64,000 nt of DNA from Glomus cerebriforme (GCA_003550305.1 QKYT01000341.1:23652-87651); one strand, 5' to 3'; positions 33,798-46,577 are shown, counted from the stretch's first letter. Numbers and translations are program-made. The notes: a model not told the origin generated them from the sequence alone.

Positions 33798-36700
33798 ATG
33801 TTCCTTAATACTAATGGAAAAAACTCAAAACATTTTACATGGCAGTTTTTCTTATTTATGTGTGTTATGGTAGTTACTATTTTAGTAGTTTCTGCCGTTA
33901 AACCACAAGATTTTAGAACATGCGCGCAGACTTCATTCTGCCGTAGGAATCGTGCATATGCCGATAAAGCTACTTCTGGTTCATTTATTTCTCCATATAA
34001 TGTAATAAAAGATACAATTAATATAGAAGATGGAATTATTTCAGGAGAATTGATTAACACTGAAAATCGAGTTCTTTTTATTTTTGAGATTCATATTTTA
34101 ATAAATAATTCTGTTAGAATCCGAATCAATGAAAAAAACCCATTAAAACCTAGATATGATAGAGTAAAATATTGGTCTCTAATTCAAGAGCCTTCTAATA
34201 CTTTAGAGTACACAGAAAATTCTATAAATGGAAAGGATATGTTTACATCACTTTCTTTCGGGATAGATAGAAATCATAAAGTTATAATATATCATACCCC
34301 ATTTCACATTGAATTACTGATTAATGATGTACCAATTATTACATTTAATAATCGGGGATTCTTTAATTTTGAACATTTAAGGAAAAAAGATGATCCAGTC
34401 AATAAACCAGAATTAGTAATCCAACCTGATATTAATGCGGAAGAAGCAGAAATACAAACCGAAGAGGAAAAAGAAGAAAAGCAGGAGGAGGGTTTATGGG
34501 AAGAAACATTTAATGGCAAAATAGATTCAAAACCAAATGGTAATTCACTCTAACTTAATTGATATATACACACACATATATAATTGGGAATGTATATTTA
34601 AACAGGGCCCGAGTCTATTGGTCTCGATATCTCATTCCCAGGGTTTGGCCACGTATATGGTATTCCTGAGCACACAACGACCCTTTCATTAAAGGAGACA
34701 CGGTATTATTTTATAAAAAAAATCGTATTAAAAGTTACCTGTAATGTATATTCATTTAATTTAAATTTTATAGTGGAGGAGATGGCGGATATAACGATCC
34801 GTATCGATTATATAATTTGGATGTATTTGAATATGATTTAGATAGTCCAACGGCTTTATATGGCTCAATTCCATTTATGTTGGCACATCGAAAGGGAGCA
34901 TCGGCCGCAATATTGTGGCTTAATGCCGCTGAAACATGGATCGATATTGTTAAAAGCAAGGATGACAAAGTAAAATATCCTTTATTGAATTGCGATAATT
35001 TATTTAAAATTAAATTGCTTTTATTTGTTTATTTTAATTAGAGTTTCCTTGGATTCGGAAAAGCTACACCTTCAACACATACACATTGGTTTTCTGAATC
35101 TGGTATCATTGATGTGTTTGCATTTCTTGGTCCAACTACATCTGACATATTTGAGCAATATGGTTCGCTTACCGGATTCACTGCTCTGCCTCAATCATTT
35201 GCAATTGGTTATCATCAATGTCGTTGGAATTATCTTAATCAGCGTGATGTAGCCGAAGTGGATGCAGGTTTTGATGAAAACGATATCCCATATGATGTAA
35301 TTTGGTTGGATATTGAACATACTGACGGTAAAAAATATTTTACATGGGATAAAACAAAATTCTCAGATCCTGAAAAAATGCAAAAAGACATCGGTAGGAA
35401 AGGAAGAAAAGTACGTATATTATAAAATAGATATGTATATGTAAATTATAATATTAATAAAACCTTGCTTTTCCACTAGATGGTTACAATTGTAGATCCA
35501 CATGTAAAAAGAGATGATAATTATTATATTTACAAAGAGGCCAAAGATTTAGATATTCTTATCAAAGATAAAGATGGGAAAGCATTTGATGGTTGGTGTT
35601 GGCCCGGTAGCTCTGTTTATCCTGATTGGACTAATCCGAAAGCTCAAGATTGGTTCGTTAAAAAATTTGCATTTGATCAATATGAGGTAAAGGTGTTATT
35701 TTATTATTCTTCTGTGAGAGTTATCTTTAATGTATAAATTGTTTATTTTCAAAGGGTTCGACTGAATACTTATTTATTTGGAATGACATGAATGAGGTAA
35801 TTATTATTTAATTTTTACAAGTAGTGTTGTTATGAATTGCATGGTAATTTAATCATATCTTTTTTATCAATTTAGCCTGCTGTTTTTAGTGGTCCTGAAA
35901 TTACAGCGCCAAAAGACCTCATTCATTATGAAGGATGGGAACATCGTAATTTACATAACCTTTTTGGAATGGCTTTTGTAAATATTAATTTATTACATAC
36001 AATTTTGAATTTTAATAATAATATCCTAACTTTTTGATATTCGTTTAGCATGCAGCAACTTCTCAAGGTTTAATAAACAGAACAAACCCAAATCATCGTC
36101 CATTTGTACTTTCTCGATCATTTTTTGTTGGAAGTCAACGATTTGGTCCAATTTGGACGGGTGATAATTTTGCAAAATGGGACCATTTAGCTGCTTCATC
36201 CCCAATGTTATTGACTATTGGTATTTCTGGAATACCATTTTCAGGAGGTCAGTCAATTAAAATATTACATTCTCTTATTTATCAAATTATTAATTTGTAA
36301 TGTATTTATTTTTACAATTTAGCTGATGTTGGTGGATTTTTTGGAAATCCTGAACCCGAATTATTAGTCCGTTGGTATCAAACTGGTGCTTTTCAACCAT
36401 TCTTTAGAGGACATGCTCATATTGATACCAAGCGTCGAGAACCTTGGTTGTTTGGAGAACCATACACTAGTTATATAAGAGATGCTATTCGGCAAAGATA
36501 TATTTTATTACCTTTTTGGTATACTTTATTCCAAGAAGCTAGTACTAATGGAATGCCAATTATTAGACCAATGTTTGTAGTTTTTCCTGATAATGAAGAG
36601 ACATTTGCAATGGAAGATCAATATTTCGTTGGAAATTCTCTTCTTGTCAAACCTATTACAAGTCAAGGACAAACTTCTACTGAAGTTTATTTTGCAGGGA

Positions 36701-37479
36701 AAGATGTAATTATATTTCAAATGAAATTAAATTTTTTTTTAATATTTACATACATTTATTTATTTATTTTTCTTGCAGATATATTATGATTATTATACAT
36801 TTAAAAAGGTCCAAGGTTCTGGCAAAGTAAGAGTAGACGTTCTTATGAATAAAATTCCCGTATTCTTAAGAGGAGGATCTATTATTCCCAGAAGACAAAG
36901 ATTTAGAAGGTCTTCATTAGCTATGTATTCAGATCCATTTACACTCATAGTTGCTTTAAACAAAAAGGTAAATTAGGAAAGGATCATTAAGTATAAAATG
37001 ATTTTACATTAAATTAATCTTACTTACTTTGATTTTTACGATTAATATTATATTATTTATAGGGAGAAGCAACCGGAACATTATATTTAGATGATGGGAA
37101 ATCTTACGAATATCAAAAAGGGCATTATATTTACAGAAAATTTAATTTTACATCAGGAAAATTCACATCAACCTCATTAAATAATGATCAAGTTCAAAAT
37201 GATGAAAATAATTATATTAGATCAAATAAGTTTATTAAGATAGAAAGAATAATTATTCTTGGAATCGATAAATTACCGAAGAAAATAATTGGATATTATA
37301 ATGATTTAATAGATGATAAAAAAGAATTGGAATTTAGTTTAGGAGGAATCAATGATATAAAAGGAATTGTAAGTACTTCAATTGGAATTAGTACTGAAGA
37401 AATATCTAAAGACATCGTTATTATTAGAAATCCTAAATTACTTATTAGTAACGACTGGACTATTGAATTTGTTAATTAA
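33798..37479 (+). CDS. GANAB/ROT2: glucosidase II alpha subunit (GH31)
   Basis: Eleven exons (33798-34539, 34606-34702, 34774-34969, 35042-35410, 35480-35686, 35755-35796, 35876-35977, 36049-36247, 36323-36705, 36779-36967, 37063-37479) encode 980 residues. The enzyme trims the two inner glucoses from N-glycans in the ER and so controls calnexin cycling. Seen directly: an N-terminal hydrophobic signal or anchor; the family segment [55 protein letters not shown]; the nucleophile in WNDMNEP (D548); the acid/base region [12 protein letters not shown] (D624); and [17 protein letters not shown] Glu/Lys-rich acidic linker sits near residues 215-240. The first ATG in the open frame is 33798. Confidence 0.95.
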
Positions 37480-37981
37480 AGGGGAAAGATGATAAGCAAT
37501 TTAAAATTTGATATTTTTTATAGATGAATTTGGATTAATAAAGTTAATTTATTTATAGTTTTATACTTGTTTAAGAAATAAGTTTAATTAATTACAAATA
37601 CAACGAAATGCAAAAAAAACATAAAAACTAATTTAAAAGATATAGATATATTTTAAATGTCTGCCATCTTTTTCTAACTAAAAGTTATAACATCAACTAC
37701 TGTGATTATTCCAGCAAAAAGGCCAATTTACCATTGCCATTGAGTCATTACAATTAGAACCAATTCACATTACTAGTTAATAAATAAAATTTATTTCTAA
37801 CAATGAAAATATATTTTTGGAAAAAAAATCTTTAATTTTACACTAAGAACTTTTGATTATTTCGTTGAATGTTAATTTAATTTAAAATGGAAAAGTGTGG
37901 CTTATAAAATTGCCTATATCGACACTGGTCGATCGTGTTTAGATTTAAATAAAAACCATAAACACTTTCTATACATTAAAC
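37480..37981. other. intergenic
   Basis: 502 bp of AT-rich DNA. A short GC-richer stretch (ATCGACACTGGTCGATCG, about 37918-37935) precedes the next gene and may be part of its promoter. Confidence 0.4.
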
Positions 37982-39502
37982 ATGGCACAAGGTCTTTCGG
38001 CAGAATGCTTACAGCAAATTATTTCATATAATGAAGATGATAGCAAGACTTTACATTCATGTTTACTAGTGAATCGCTTTTGGTGTCATAACACGATCGG
38101 CATTTTATGGGGTCGTCCCTGGCGTTCTCATTCGATTACACAAACCTCAGCAACAAAATTGATTCAAACCTATGTTGCTTGCCTACCAGAAGAATCAAAG
38201 AAAATCTTGTATAATAATGGAATTAGATACCAACTCACGTCAGTTTCTCCTATTTTCGACTATGCTTCTTTCTTACGTGCTCTCGATTATGATTGCATGT
38301 TTTGGTCAATTTCACAGTGGTTAATATCTTGTTGGCTTTATCGTGTCTTAAATTATGAGGAAGAAGTCAAACCTGACAACGAACACCAAGAGGATCGCGT
38401 TGAAGATTGTATAGGGGAAGAGAATGAAAGAAAAACAATTCTTGTTGCAAGAGAATTATGTAATCTCTTTAAGAATCGGTGCAGGATTTTTCATGATCTT
38501 TTTTTGCATAATAGAGCCATTCAAAGTGATTTTCCTTTCTTGCCATCTTCTTCAGATACTACGAATTACTTAGCGAATCTACGAGAGTTTGTCTGTTTAG
38601 GTGATAACAAATCTAAACTTTTACTTGCTATGTCGAAAGTCTGCTCGGAATTACGTAGGATTTTCGTAGGGTTTCCTCTGGCAATTCAATGGAAAACTCA
38701 TTATAATTCCGATGCAATGAGTTACGCTACTCTTATCGAAAGCCAAACACGTTTAGAAAGTATTTGTTTATATGGATACAAAAGTTTAGTGGCATTCTTA
38801 ATTGATTCCCTTATTTCTCAATCAAAGACCTTACATACTCTAGAACTAATGTATACGGACTTTAGAGAAGAACAAGATTGTGGTAGTATAATGTTGCTAC
38901 CTGCTTGTAAAAATTTAAAATCTTTGAAAATTTATAATTGTTTTATTCCTCCCGATGACCGAATAATGCCACTAACTTCTTTTTTACAATTGGAAGAGTT
39001 TGACTTTTGTAACGAATGGAATCCTCTTTATCCACTTCCACAACACGAATTTTGGGAGGAAATATTTCATAATACAGAGAATAGCTTAAGGAAGATGTCT
39101 TTATGGTGGATTCGAGCGGATCCAAAAGATGGTGCGCAAATTATTGAATCAATTGCTAAGCAATGTTCAAATATCTCATTTCTCCATTTACCGGTTTTAT
39201 GGATAAATGAAATTTTACTTCTTTTTAATCATTGCAAACAGCTTAAAGAATTTTCCTTTAGTGGTGATGATTTTGATGCAAATGAGTCTTTAACACAATT
39301 AGGAATTCTTGTACCAATTGCCTTACGTTCTTTAACAATTAGGGATGGACATATTGGAGGTTGGACTTTTACTGAGAGATCATTAGAATATTTTCTTTTG
39401 ATTTGCCGCGCTAATTTACAAAAGGTGGATTTAACTCGTTGTTCTTGTATGACCGATAGGCATTTTGAAGTCATAGCCCGTAGAGGGATTGCTAAATGTT
39501 AA
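37982..39502 (+). CDS. F-box/LRR-like protein
   Basis: A single-exon gene of 506 residues. The N-terminus (LSAECLQQIISYNEDDSKTLHSCLLVNRFWCHNTIGILW) has the pattern of F-box proteins that are greatly expanded in Glomeromycotina: L..E.L..I......D...L..C.LVNR.WC.......W. The rest contains repeated Leu-rich segments (LRRIFVGFP, LKSLKIYNC, LQLEEFDFCNEW, LKEFSFSGDDFD, LQKVDLTRCSCMTDRHFEVIA) that look like degenerate LRRs. It probably acts as a substrate adaptor in an SCF ubiquitin ligase; the substrate is unknown. The lack of introns is typical of this family here. Confidence 0.75.
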   Translation: MAQGLSAECLQQIISYNEDDSKTLHSCLLVNRFWCHNTIGILWGRPWRSHSITQTSATKLIQTYVACLPEESKKILYNNGIRYQLTSVSPIFDYASFLRALDYDCMFWSISQWLISCWLYRVLNYEEEVKPDNEHQEDRVEDCIGEENERKTILVARELCNLFKNRCRIFHDLFLHNRAIQSDFPFLPSSSDTTNYLANLREFVCLGDNKSKLLLAMSKVCSELRRIFVGFPLAIQWKTHYNSDAMSYATLIESQTRLESICLYGYKSLVAFLIDSLISQSKTLHTLELMYTDFREEQDCGSIMLLPACKNLKSLKIYNCFIPPDDRIMPLTSFLQLEEFDFCNEWNPLYPLPQHEFWEEIFHNTENSLRKMSLWWIRADPKDGAQIIESIAKQCSNISFLHLPVLWINEILLLFNHCKQLKEFSFSGDDFDANESLTQLGILVPIALRSLTIRDGHIGGWTFTERSLEYFLLICRANLQKVDLTRCSCMTDRHFEVIARRGIAKC

Positions 39503-39941
39503 ATAATTGATATAAAAATGGTTCGTGATATTTATATATATATTTAGATTAGAGTATTTATTTGTAAAAAAATTTTTTTTTAGAAAATGTAAAAAGAAAA
39601 ACCCGTAAATTTTGTCTACCAGCTACCAATTTATTTATAATTCACGTTAAACACGTGACATTTTAATGGATAAAAAAAAATTTTACATTCGAAGGATCTA
39701 ATGGTTGCGTTTTCGATTAAAGACAACAACTGATTGACTAAACTCAAATATCACAAATCGTTATAAATACCGGCCTCTGAATTTACTTGATAAACATTTC
39801 TAAAAAGCTAAAAAGTTTTGAGGGTATACTTAAGTCCTCAATTCAGGTCAGCTACCAATATAAACTCTCTTCAGTGGAATAAATATTACTTTTTATTTGA
39901 GAAATAATTTATTAGGTTTTGAACTCAAGTCCTTAAGTAAA
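39503..39941. other. intergenic / promoter of the RG-rich gene
   Basis: 439 bp with no coding frame. CACGTG-like words (TTAAACACGTGAC) occur at about 39647-39659. Otherwise AT-rich. Confidence 0.4.
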
Positions 39942-41651
39942 ATGGGAAAAAACAATTTAGCCCGTGAAGGCACAAACCGTGGAAGTACTTCAATTCGTGG
40001 AAGAACTCGTGGCATTGCTTCAGGTCGTGGTCCTTCAACTTCTAAAAGCATACTAGCAGCTCGAGATTCACCATTGAGCACATTAACAGCTCGTGATGCT
40101 TCGCCAATAAGAAACACAGTAGTAACTCGTGGAGGTCTATCAAATCGTGGGAAAGGAAAGGACCCATTACTTCGCACAAAAGATGATAATATAGAGAAAA
40201 TTGCCTCGAAAAAAAGCGAAAAGAAGATTTATAAAGTAAGCCTAACTAATGCGGTTGTTAAGAAGTTAATAGCTGCCAAATCAAAGGGTACCCATATGAA
40301 AATAAGCGCCTCTGATAAAATGGTACGTTCAGTTAATATCTTTTATAATCATTCTATAATCTTGCGATTTCAGACCATATTTTTTTAAATTTATTACATT
40401 TTCGTTTTAACAATTAAATAGGAAATCCACACCGGTGAAGGCGAGAAAATACAATTAGATCTTTCTAGTCCTAAGAAGACTGAAATGATCTTCATTAGGA
40501 ATAATGACATCGTAGAGCCGGTTGGCAACGTTATTGAATATACCAGCACCACGACGAAATTACATGAGGTCGCTAAAAGAGATCTCGTTGTTAAAAAATT
40601 AAGAGAGAGTTATGAGAAGGAGACAAAGGGGAAGAGGAGGTGAGGATCATTATTCATTGTATTAATTATTAATTCATCATTTAAATTAATTATCTAATTT
40701 ATTATTAGGGTGCAAGTCATTGAATATCCCCCTCCGGAGCAAGAGATAAAGATGAAGTCCAAGCGTCAAAAGAATAACGCTGGATCTTCAATAAAAGTCC
40801 AGCAATCACCATCGATGAACTTTTTACAAGTACCCTCAAGCAAAGTATCATTGCAGCTTTCAAATTCGGCTCGCGGCGGTAAGTCTGTTCGCGGTAAGGC
40901 AAGGGGTGGCCGAACCAGAGTAGCTGTCAATACGGCCGTTACTACAGAAGTTGCTGACGTCGATGACATTACTGAATCAACAATAACCGCTCGAGGAGGT
41001 AACATGACTCGGAGCAGCAAAATCTCTGGAAGCGGAAAATCAACTCGAGGTCGGGGTGCAAAAACTCTAATTTCTGATGCACCAAAAGTAAATGCACCTA
41101 CTGCGCAATCAACGACATCCACTCGAGGAAAGAGAGGAAGGCCTGCTGGTGTAACAAATAAGACAACGCGAGGCGCGAAGACTTACACTCCCATGACTAC
41201 AAGGACTTCAGCGGCTCTTAAGACATCCGCCATTGTCAAGAATGATAATGAACAGTTGTCAATGTCTGAAGGAACCACATCCTCCTCTAGTAAGAAAGGC
41301 AAAAGCAAAGCAAATGGGCAACAAGCATCGTCAGAGTGGAAACCCGGACAAACGATAACAATATTAACAGACTTTAAACAGGCACGAAAAATTTGTGAAA
41401 AAATGGAAAATGACATTCAAGAAGTGATAGAGGATCTTGGTGCATATGAAAATTTATACAACACTTATGCAAACTCGATAAAAAATGTTAAGGGATCCGC
41501 TCATGATTTATTAAGGGATATTGAGAAACAATTCGGAGAAGGTTCTCCGGCCGACAAGTTAATGCAAAGATACTTTCAATTAGAGAAAGATATTAGAATT
41601 ATACACGATGAGTTATGGCGTGCAGCTAGAGAAGGAGTATATGAAGATTGA
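39942..41651 (+). CDS. RG-rich, AT-hook-like nuclear protein (family uncertain, ELL-like?)
   Basis: Three exons (39942-40322, 40422-40639, 40709-41651) encode 513 residues. The first about 90 and the middle about 200 residues are low-complexity, with many TRGG, RGRT, RGKARGGR and KRGRPAG motifs; the last resembles an AT-hook. Between them, about residues 100-200 look folded (KVSLTNAVVKKL, EIHTGEGEKIQLDL, KTEMIFIRNND, ESYEKETKGKRRVQVIEYP). The last 110 residues are helical (ICEKMENDIQEVIEDLGAYENLY, DKLMQRYFQLEKDIRIIHDEL). This order loosely recalls the elongation factor ELL, with an N-terminal domain and a C-terminal occludin-like helical domain, but I cannot confirm it. A nuclear DNA- or RNA-binding role is inferred. 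Confidence 0.6.
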
Positions 41652-42332
41652 ATATTATTGTGTAATGAGCTTTACTAACTTTCACTCGAGCTTATCCTTT
41701 AAAGCATTAATATTAATAATTTATCATCATTAAACAATCAAAAAAAAATCTATTATTGCTTATAATGATAATCAAAAAAAAAAAAACTTTAAACCATTTT
41801 AGTAAATCTGATTTATAAAGTAACATGTTAGAAGAACATAAATTAATATAATTTTATTAAAAAAAATAATTAATGAAGTTTTCATCGGTTATAGAAAATT
41901 AGCTTTTTCTTGGCTTTCATTGTAAATAACGTGATTTAATAATTTTTTTATAGTTAAAAATAGAATATTTAATCTAGATTAATAACTTTATATTTAATTT
42001 AATGAAAATTAATAAAAGTTATTAGTTATACATATATAGAGACTAGACTTAGTAAATCTCATTTATATCCAATAATTTACTTTATTGAATATTATAATCA
42101 GGTATATTAAAAATTTTAAGCAATCAAAATATTCTCCATCCAAAATGAGAATGAATATAAAGTACTATAAAGCACAATATACAAAGAGAAAAAAAACAAT
42201 AGAATATAATAAAGTTAAAATATAGGCTAGTAAAAAATTGTTTTTAATAATAACTGCTGAAAAATAAAAATAACTTATATATATACATATATATATAAAA
42301 CTAATTATTATTAATACTGATCTCTTAATCTT
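41652..42332. other. convergent intergenic region
   Basis: AT-rich DNA between two gene 3' ends, with A runs and a TA-repeat (about 42278-42296). No gene was seen. Confidence 0.5.
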
Positions 42333-45214
42333 TTAATCTTCTTCTTCGGCATTTTTTAACCAGTCGATAAATACAGCACATTTTTTCTTTACGTCACTAG
42401 TATCTTTAGCTTGTTCATACCATGCCAACACAGAATCTTCTTCAACATAATCTTTATCATAAAAAGCTTTAAAAAGAAGAGTGGCTTTTGGTAATAATTT
42501 ACTATTACGAGTATTTAAATATTTTTCCCATGATTTTAAAAATGTAATTTGATCTTGACTTCCCCGAATAAACTTTAGAATAAAAATATATGTATATAAA
42601 GTAACTTTAAAAGTCAGAGAATATCTTGCAATAACTCTTAAGAATTCATTAACAACATACCGTTTTAAATAATTTTTCTTTTTGTACTAAATCTTCGTTA
42701 ACAACATCCAATGACATATCATCATACATGCTCGGAAGTAAGACATTAAATAATTGAAATTTTGATAAATCTTTTCTTGTTTCAATTAAAGTGATTTCTT
42801 TGATTTCATCAGAAATAGATTTATTTTGTTCTCTTGATTGAATAAAAAATTTTTTCAAATCTGCAATAATAATTTCATCGTGAGAACCTTTCTTATCGGA
42901 TGTAGGTACATTATCTGCCTTTTTACTAAAATGTAATGGAAGACTTTGTTACATATAATTCATAAAAAAAATTGGAAACAATTATTATGGAAAATATATA
43001 TTTACATCTTTCCTAGTCGTTCAAGTTCAACATTTGAAAGTTCAACAACTTGCATCCATGGCTTCATTAATAAATGAAAAAAGTAAATATTATAATTTTT
43101 AAAAAATGCTTTCAATATTTATATATCCGAGAAATAATTACCTTTTCATCCACACTAACAATATCTTTTCCAACACGACGTTTAGCGCTGCTGGTAGATT
43201 TACCAGACACAGTAGGAGAGGCAGTGGATGAATCCTCAGTATTCCTTACCTCAGAATTTTCTTCGTGTTCTTTCAATTCATTAATCTCGTGTTCATTTTC
43301 AGCCTTATTTTCTTCAGGTATTTCTTCCGCCTTTTTTTTATCTTCGATTGTTTCGGATTTTAGTTCTTCTACATGAGCACTAAAAAGACAGAACGACAAA
43401 TAGTCTTAAAAAGTATATTAAGATAATGACATTTGATAGGCTTTTATGCCTGTCATATATCATACAATAAGTATATAATTCATTACACAAATATCCAATA
43501 CACATTTAATTAAGTTGATAAGTGGGTACCATATTTTACACTTATGTTTTCTTACGAGATATATTTACAAGATTTAAATTTATAATTAGATTTATTATTA
43601 CATAAAAATAAAATAAAAGAGTTACCTATTATGTGCTGTAGAATGCGAATCAGCATTCATGATCATTGGAATACGTCCTAAAATACCATTCTGAATTTCA
43701 GAACGAAACCCTCCACCGATCCCAGGACTTACAGGGATAGTCCTCTTTTCAAGCTTTTCAAAGTCATTATTATTAACACCATTAAGGCGTGCTTGATGAT
43801 GTGGATGTTGATAACGTCCATGATATTGTTGTTCAGATTGATGTTGAGGATGTTGTTGAGTAGTAATAGGACGTTGTTGTTGATGATGAGGTTCGGGAGA
43901 TTCACGTTCACTACCATTATCCCCACGCGAAGCATTTGGTCTATCTCTCAACTCATTTTCTCCATGAGCAAAATTACATTTAGGCCCATACTGACAAAAA
44001 TTTTCTTTCATAAATCTTTCACATAAACGAGTTTTATATAAAGGATTTTCAGGACCATCTTTTGCAGTAGGAGATGCATCAGGTTTCTCCTCAACATTTG
44101 CCGGTCTTTCTCTCAACTCGACGGTACCGTGAGCAAAAGTACATTTAGGTCCATATGGACAATATCCTTCGGTTTCAAAACGTTCACACAATCTTGTTTT
44201 ATAAAGCGGATTTTCAAATGGCATAACAGGGGAATGAAGCGGTGACGCGTAACCACCATTTAGTCCGTTACCATTATTCACACTTCCATTACCATTTCCA
44301 CTACCATTTTTTTCGGATTGATTCTGATTTTGACGTTTACGTCCAAGCCTAATTCTTTGTTCAGACATTGCTTGACGTTGAGAATCTAAAGGTAAAGCCA
44401 AATTTAAATTTTTCATTTTGTGATCTAACCTATCGCTGGTGATTTGATGTTTATCAATTCTAGACCTTTGTGAAGATTCAATATTTTTAGGAGGTTTATT
44501 GTTTTCAATAAAAATTGATGCCTTTTTGATAACCTCTTGCATGCTTTTATACAATGCTTTCTCCATAGCAAGATTAAGGGATAACCATGCGAAGTTGAGA
44601 CCTTCGCCGGTGGTATAAACGCGAGCATTATCTGATACTTGTGCAAGATAATAAACAACTCTTTTGGGTCTGATGTTGACATTTTGCAAAATTGCGATCA
44701 TTAAATTTTTAGTTAAAGATTAAAGCTATTTGAATCAATATAAATTTGTATAATTTACCGCGTTCCGGAAAGATAAGTTATTTCAGCTCTAAAACCTTCT
44801 TCAATTCTTAAATCTTTTACGGAAAGACCAGTAGTTTCGATAGTATTACGAAGAGCGCATCTAAAATATAAAAAAAGAAAAAGAATATATATTATTTACT
44901 GATAATTTCATTTTCGTGTAGATCAAAATTTAATGTGAAATATTTCAAGTAAATCATAAGAGGCATCATTACACGAGATAACGACGCGTAGAAAATTTAA
45001 AGGTTTCGCTATTAGGTTTAAACTTTTATCTATATACAATTAATAATAATACACACTTTACTTCGTCTTCTTGACGAATTACTGTACCCTTCGGTGCGGT
45101 CCAATGTCTTTTATGAGAAAAAGTATCGTTTAACAATAAAAATTCAACTTGTCTTTGTATACGATAAATGAGTATTCCTGTAACATGGAGAGGTTGTGAC
45201 TTGTTCTCGTCCAT
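42333..45214 (-). CDS. Nudix-like / double CCCH zinc finger / W2-domain fusion protein
   Basis: Seven minus-strand exons (45057-45214, 44759-44860, 43626-44669, 43142-43379, 43006-43061, 42661-42925, 42333-42572) encode 700 residues. Residues 1-150 resemble diadenosine tetraphosphate hydrolase (NUDT2): FLLLNDTFSHKRHWTAPKG, EEGFRAEITYLSG, VVYYLAQVSDNARVY. The Nudix box is degenerate (RNTIETTG in place of REUXEEXG), so catalysis is doubtful. Two CCCH fingers (C-x8-C-x5-C-x3-H, about 248-267 and 293-312) each follow YKTRL, as in TIS11-type mRNA-binding proteins. After a His/Gln-rich linker and a charged region, the C-terminal about 160 residues match the eIF5/eIF2B-epsilon W2 fold (LLPKATLLFKAFYDKDYVEE, VFIDWLKNAEEED). 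It would link RNA binding to translation initiation factors; this is inference. Confidence 0.82.
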
Positions 45215-45584
45215 GAGAAAAGGGAAAGATGCAATAGAAAACTAAAGTAAACACTTAAAAACAATTAGTTAAAATTGGAACAAAAACGAAAAAGACCACT
45301 TTTATTTCCAATCAGATCTAAATTCTTTTTCCGTGGAATCAAAATAGGATTATCTAAAAAAAATTAAAATATAAAAAGTAAAGTTTAAGTTTAAAAAGCG
45401 GTATTTCTTGATCTTAGTTGCGGTTCTAACCATTCTATAGGCCGTGTAACCGCTGCTGCGTATCGTCCGCTTTATCCCGGTGTATAGAACCTATTAATGA
45501 ATGATTACCCAACAGTGTCTTGTTGTACATGACAAATTTCTGCGGTGAACTATTCTTTTTTTCTTGCACAAAATTGTTTTAACG
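45215..45584. promoter_or_regulatory. divergent promoter region
   Basis: 370 bp between two start codons pointing apart. A relatively GC-rich block (about 45418-45495, with GGCCGTGTAACCGCTGCTGCG and TATCCCGG) stands out from AT-rich flanks and is a plausible core promoter. No defined factor site was recognised. Confidence 0.45.
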
Positions 45585-46577
45585 ATGAATGCAACAGATT
45601 CAGTAGAGAAACAGCAAATGATTCTTCATTTACCGCCAGAGATATTAGGAAAAATATTGTTATTAACATCTTTACAAACTCGTACAATGATATTATCAAG
45701 TGTTTGTAAAAATTTTAACCATTTTATATTTAACCATGATATTTTATGGTCAAAATTAAATTTAAATTCCTTAAAGAACATTACAGATTCTACCATACCG
45801 AAAATATTTTATCTTAATATACCAAATGACACAAAAAACTATATAAGAGAATTATTTATTAATGATGTTAATATTAACAAAGATAGTTTAAAAGTTATAT
45901 TGAAGAATTGTTTAAATCTTAAAAGTTTACATTTAAGAACCTATAAGTATCTGGATATGGATATTGTTAAAAATCTCCTCGAAGAATTATATGGTGATAA
46001 AGAAGAACAGGAGCAGGAAGGGCAAGGGGAGGTGGAAAAGAATGTGAAAGAACAGCAACAATTGCCTTCAATGGTTGTGAAGAAACCCATTTGTTGTCTT
46101 ACAACAATCTATTGGTATCTAGATCATGATTTATGGATTTGGTGGGCTCCTCCAACAAAAACTGCTTTAGAATCTACATTACAAAAATTGTCAAATAATC
46201 CAAAGGCTACTGTTAAAGTTCCTTGGTGTGATTTTTGTAATCGGAAACAAGCCAGTTTCTTAATTACTTGTGGTGGAGATTTACATGAACAAAAATGGAG
46301 TGTTTATGGTTGTTTTGAATGTACTGATTATGGCAAAATTCAAACTAATTTTAAGTGTGATGATTGTCTAAAAGCTGAAAAATTAAAAGATCAATTGGCT
46401 ATTTCCGCTTTAGAAAGTTTAGCTCAAACTGATGATAACTCGAATGGGTCATTTAATATAGTTGAAGAAATTATAAATGTAATTAATGAAGGTGATAATG
46501 AAGCAGAAAATGAAGTTATCACTGTTGAACTTGATGATGTTGTTGTTGTTAATAATAATAATAATAATAATGAATAA
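45585..46577 (+). CDS. F-box-like protein with Cys-rich region
   Basis: A single-exon, 330-residue protein. The N-terminus ILHLPPEILGKILLLTSLQTRTMILSSVCKNFNHFIFNHDILW is a clear F-box. Leu-rich segments follow (LKVILKNCLNLKSLHLRTYKYLD), then a Gln/Glu-rich linker. A Trp/Cys-rich part comes next, with CDFCNRKQASFLITCGG, CFEC and CDDC, which may bind zinc. The C-terminus is a run of Asn encoded by AAT repeats. A role in an SCF ubiquitin ligase is inferred. The first ATG is 45585. Confidence 0.75.
   Translation: MNATDSVEKQQMILHLPPEILGKILLLTSLQTRTMILSSVCKNFNHFIFNHDILWSKLNLNSLKNITDSTIPKIFYLNIPNDTKNYIRELFINDVNINKDSLKVILKNCLNLKSLHLRTYKYLDMDIVKNLLEELYGDKEEQEQEGQGEVEKNVKEQQQLPSMVVKKPICCLTTIYWYLDHDLWIWWAPPTKTALESTLQKLSNNPKATVKVPWCDFCNRKQASFLITCGGDLHEQKWSVYGCFECTDYGKIQTNFKCDDCLKAEKLKDQLAISALESLAQTDDNSNGSFNIVEEIINVINEGDNEAENEVITVELDDVVVVNNNNNNNE

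Noticed and set aside
43793..44026. plus-strand open frame within the CCCH gene
   Set aside because: It is the complement of the His/Gln- and zinc-finger-coding exon; composition mirrors that exon.
45418..45495. possible tRNA-like sequence (GGTTCTAACC and GCTGCTGCG)
   Set aside because: No acceptor stem, anticodon arm or proper B box could be drawn.
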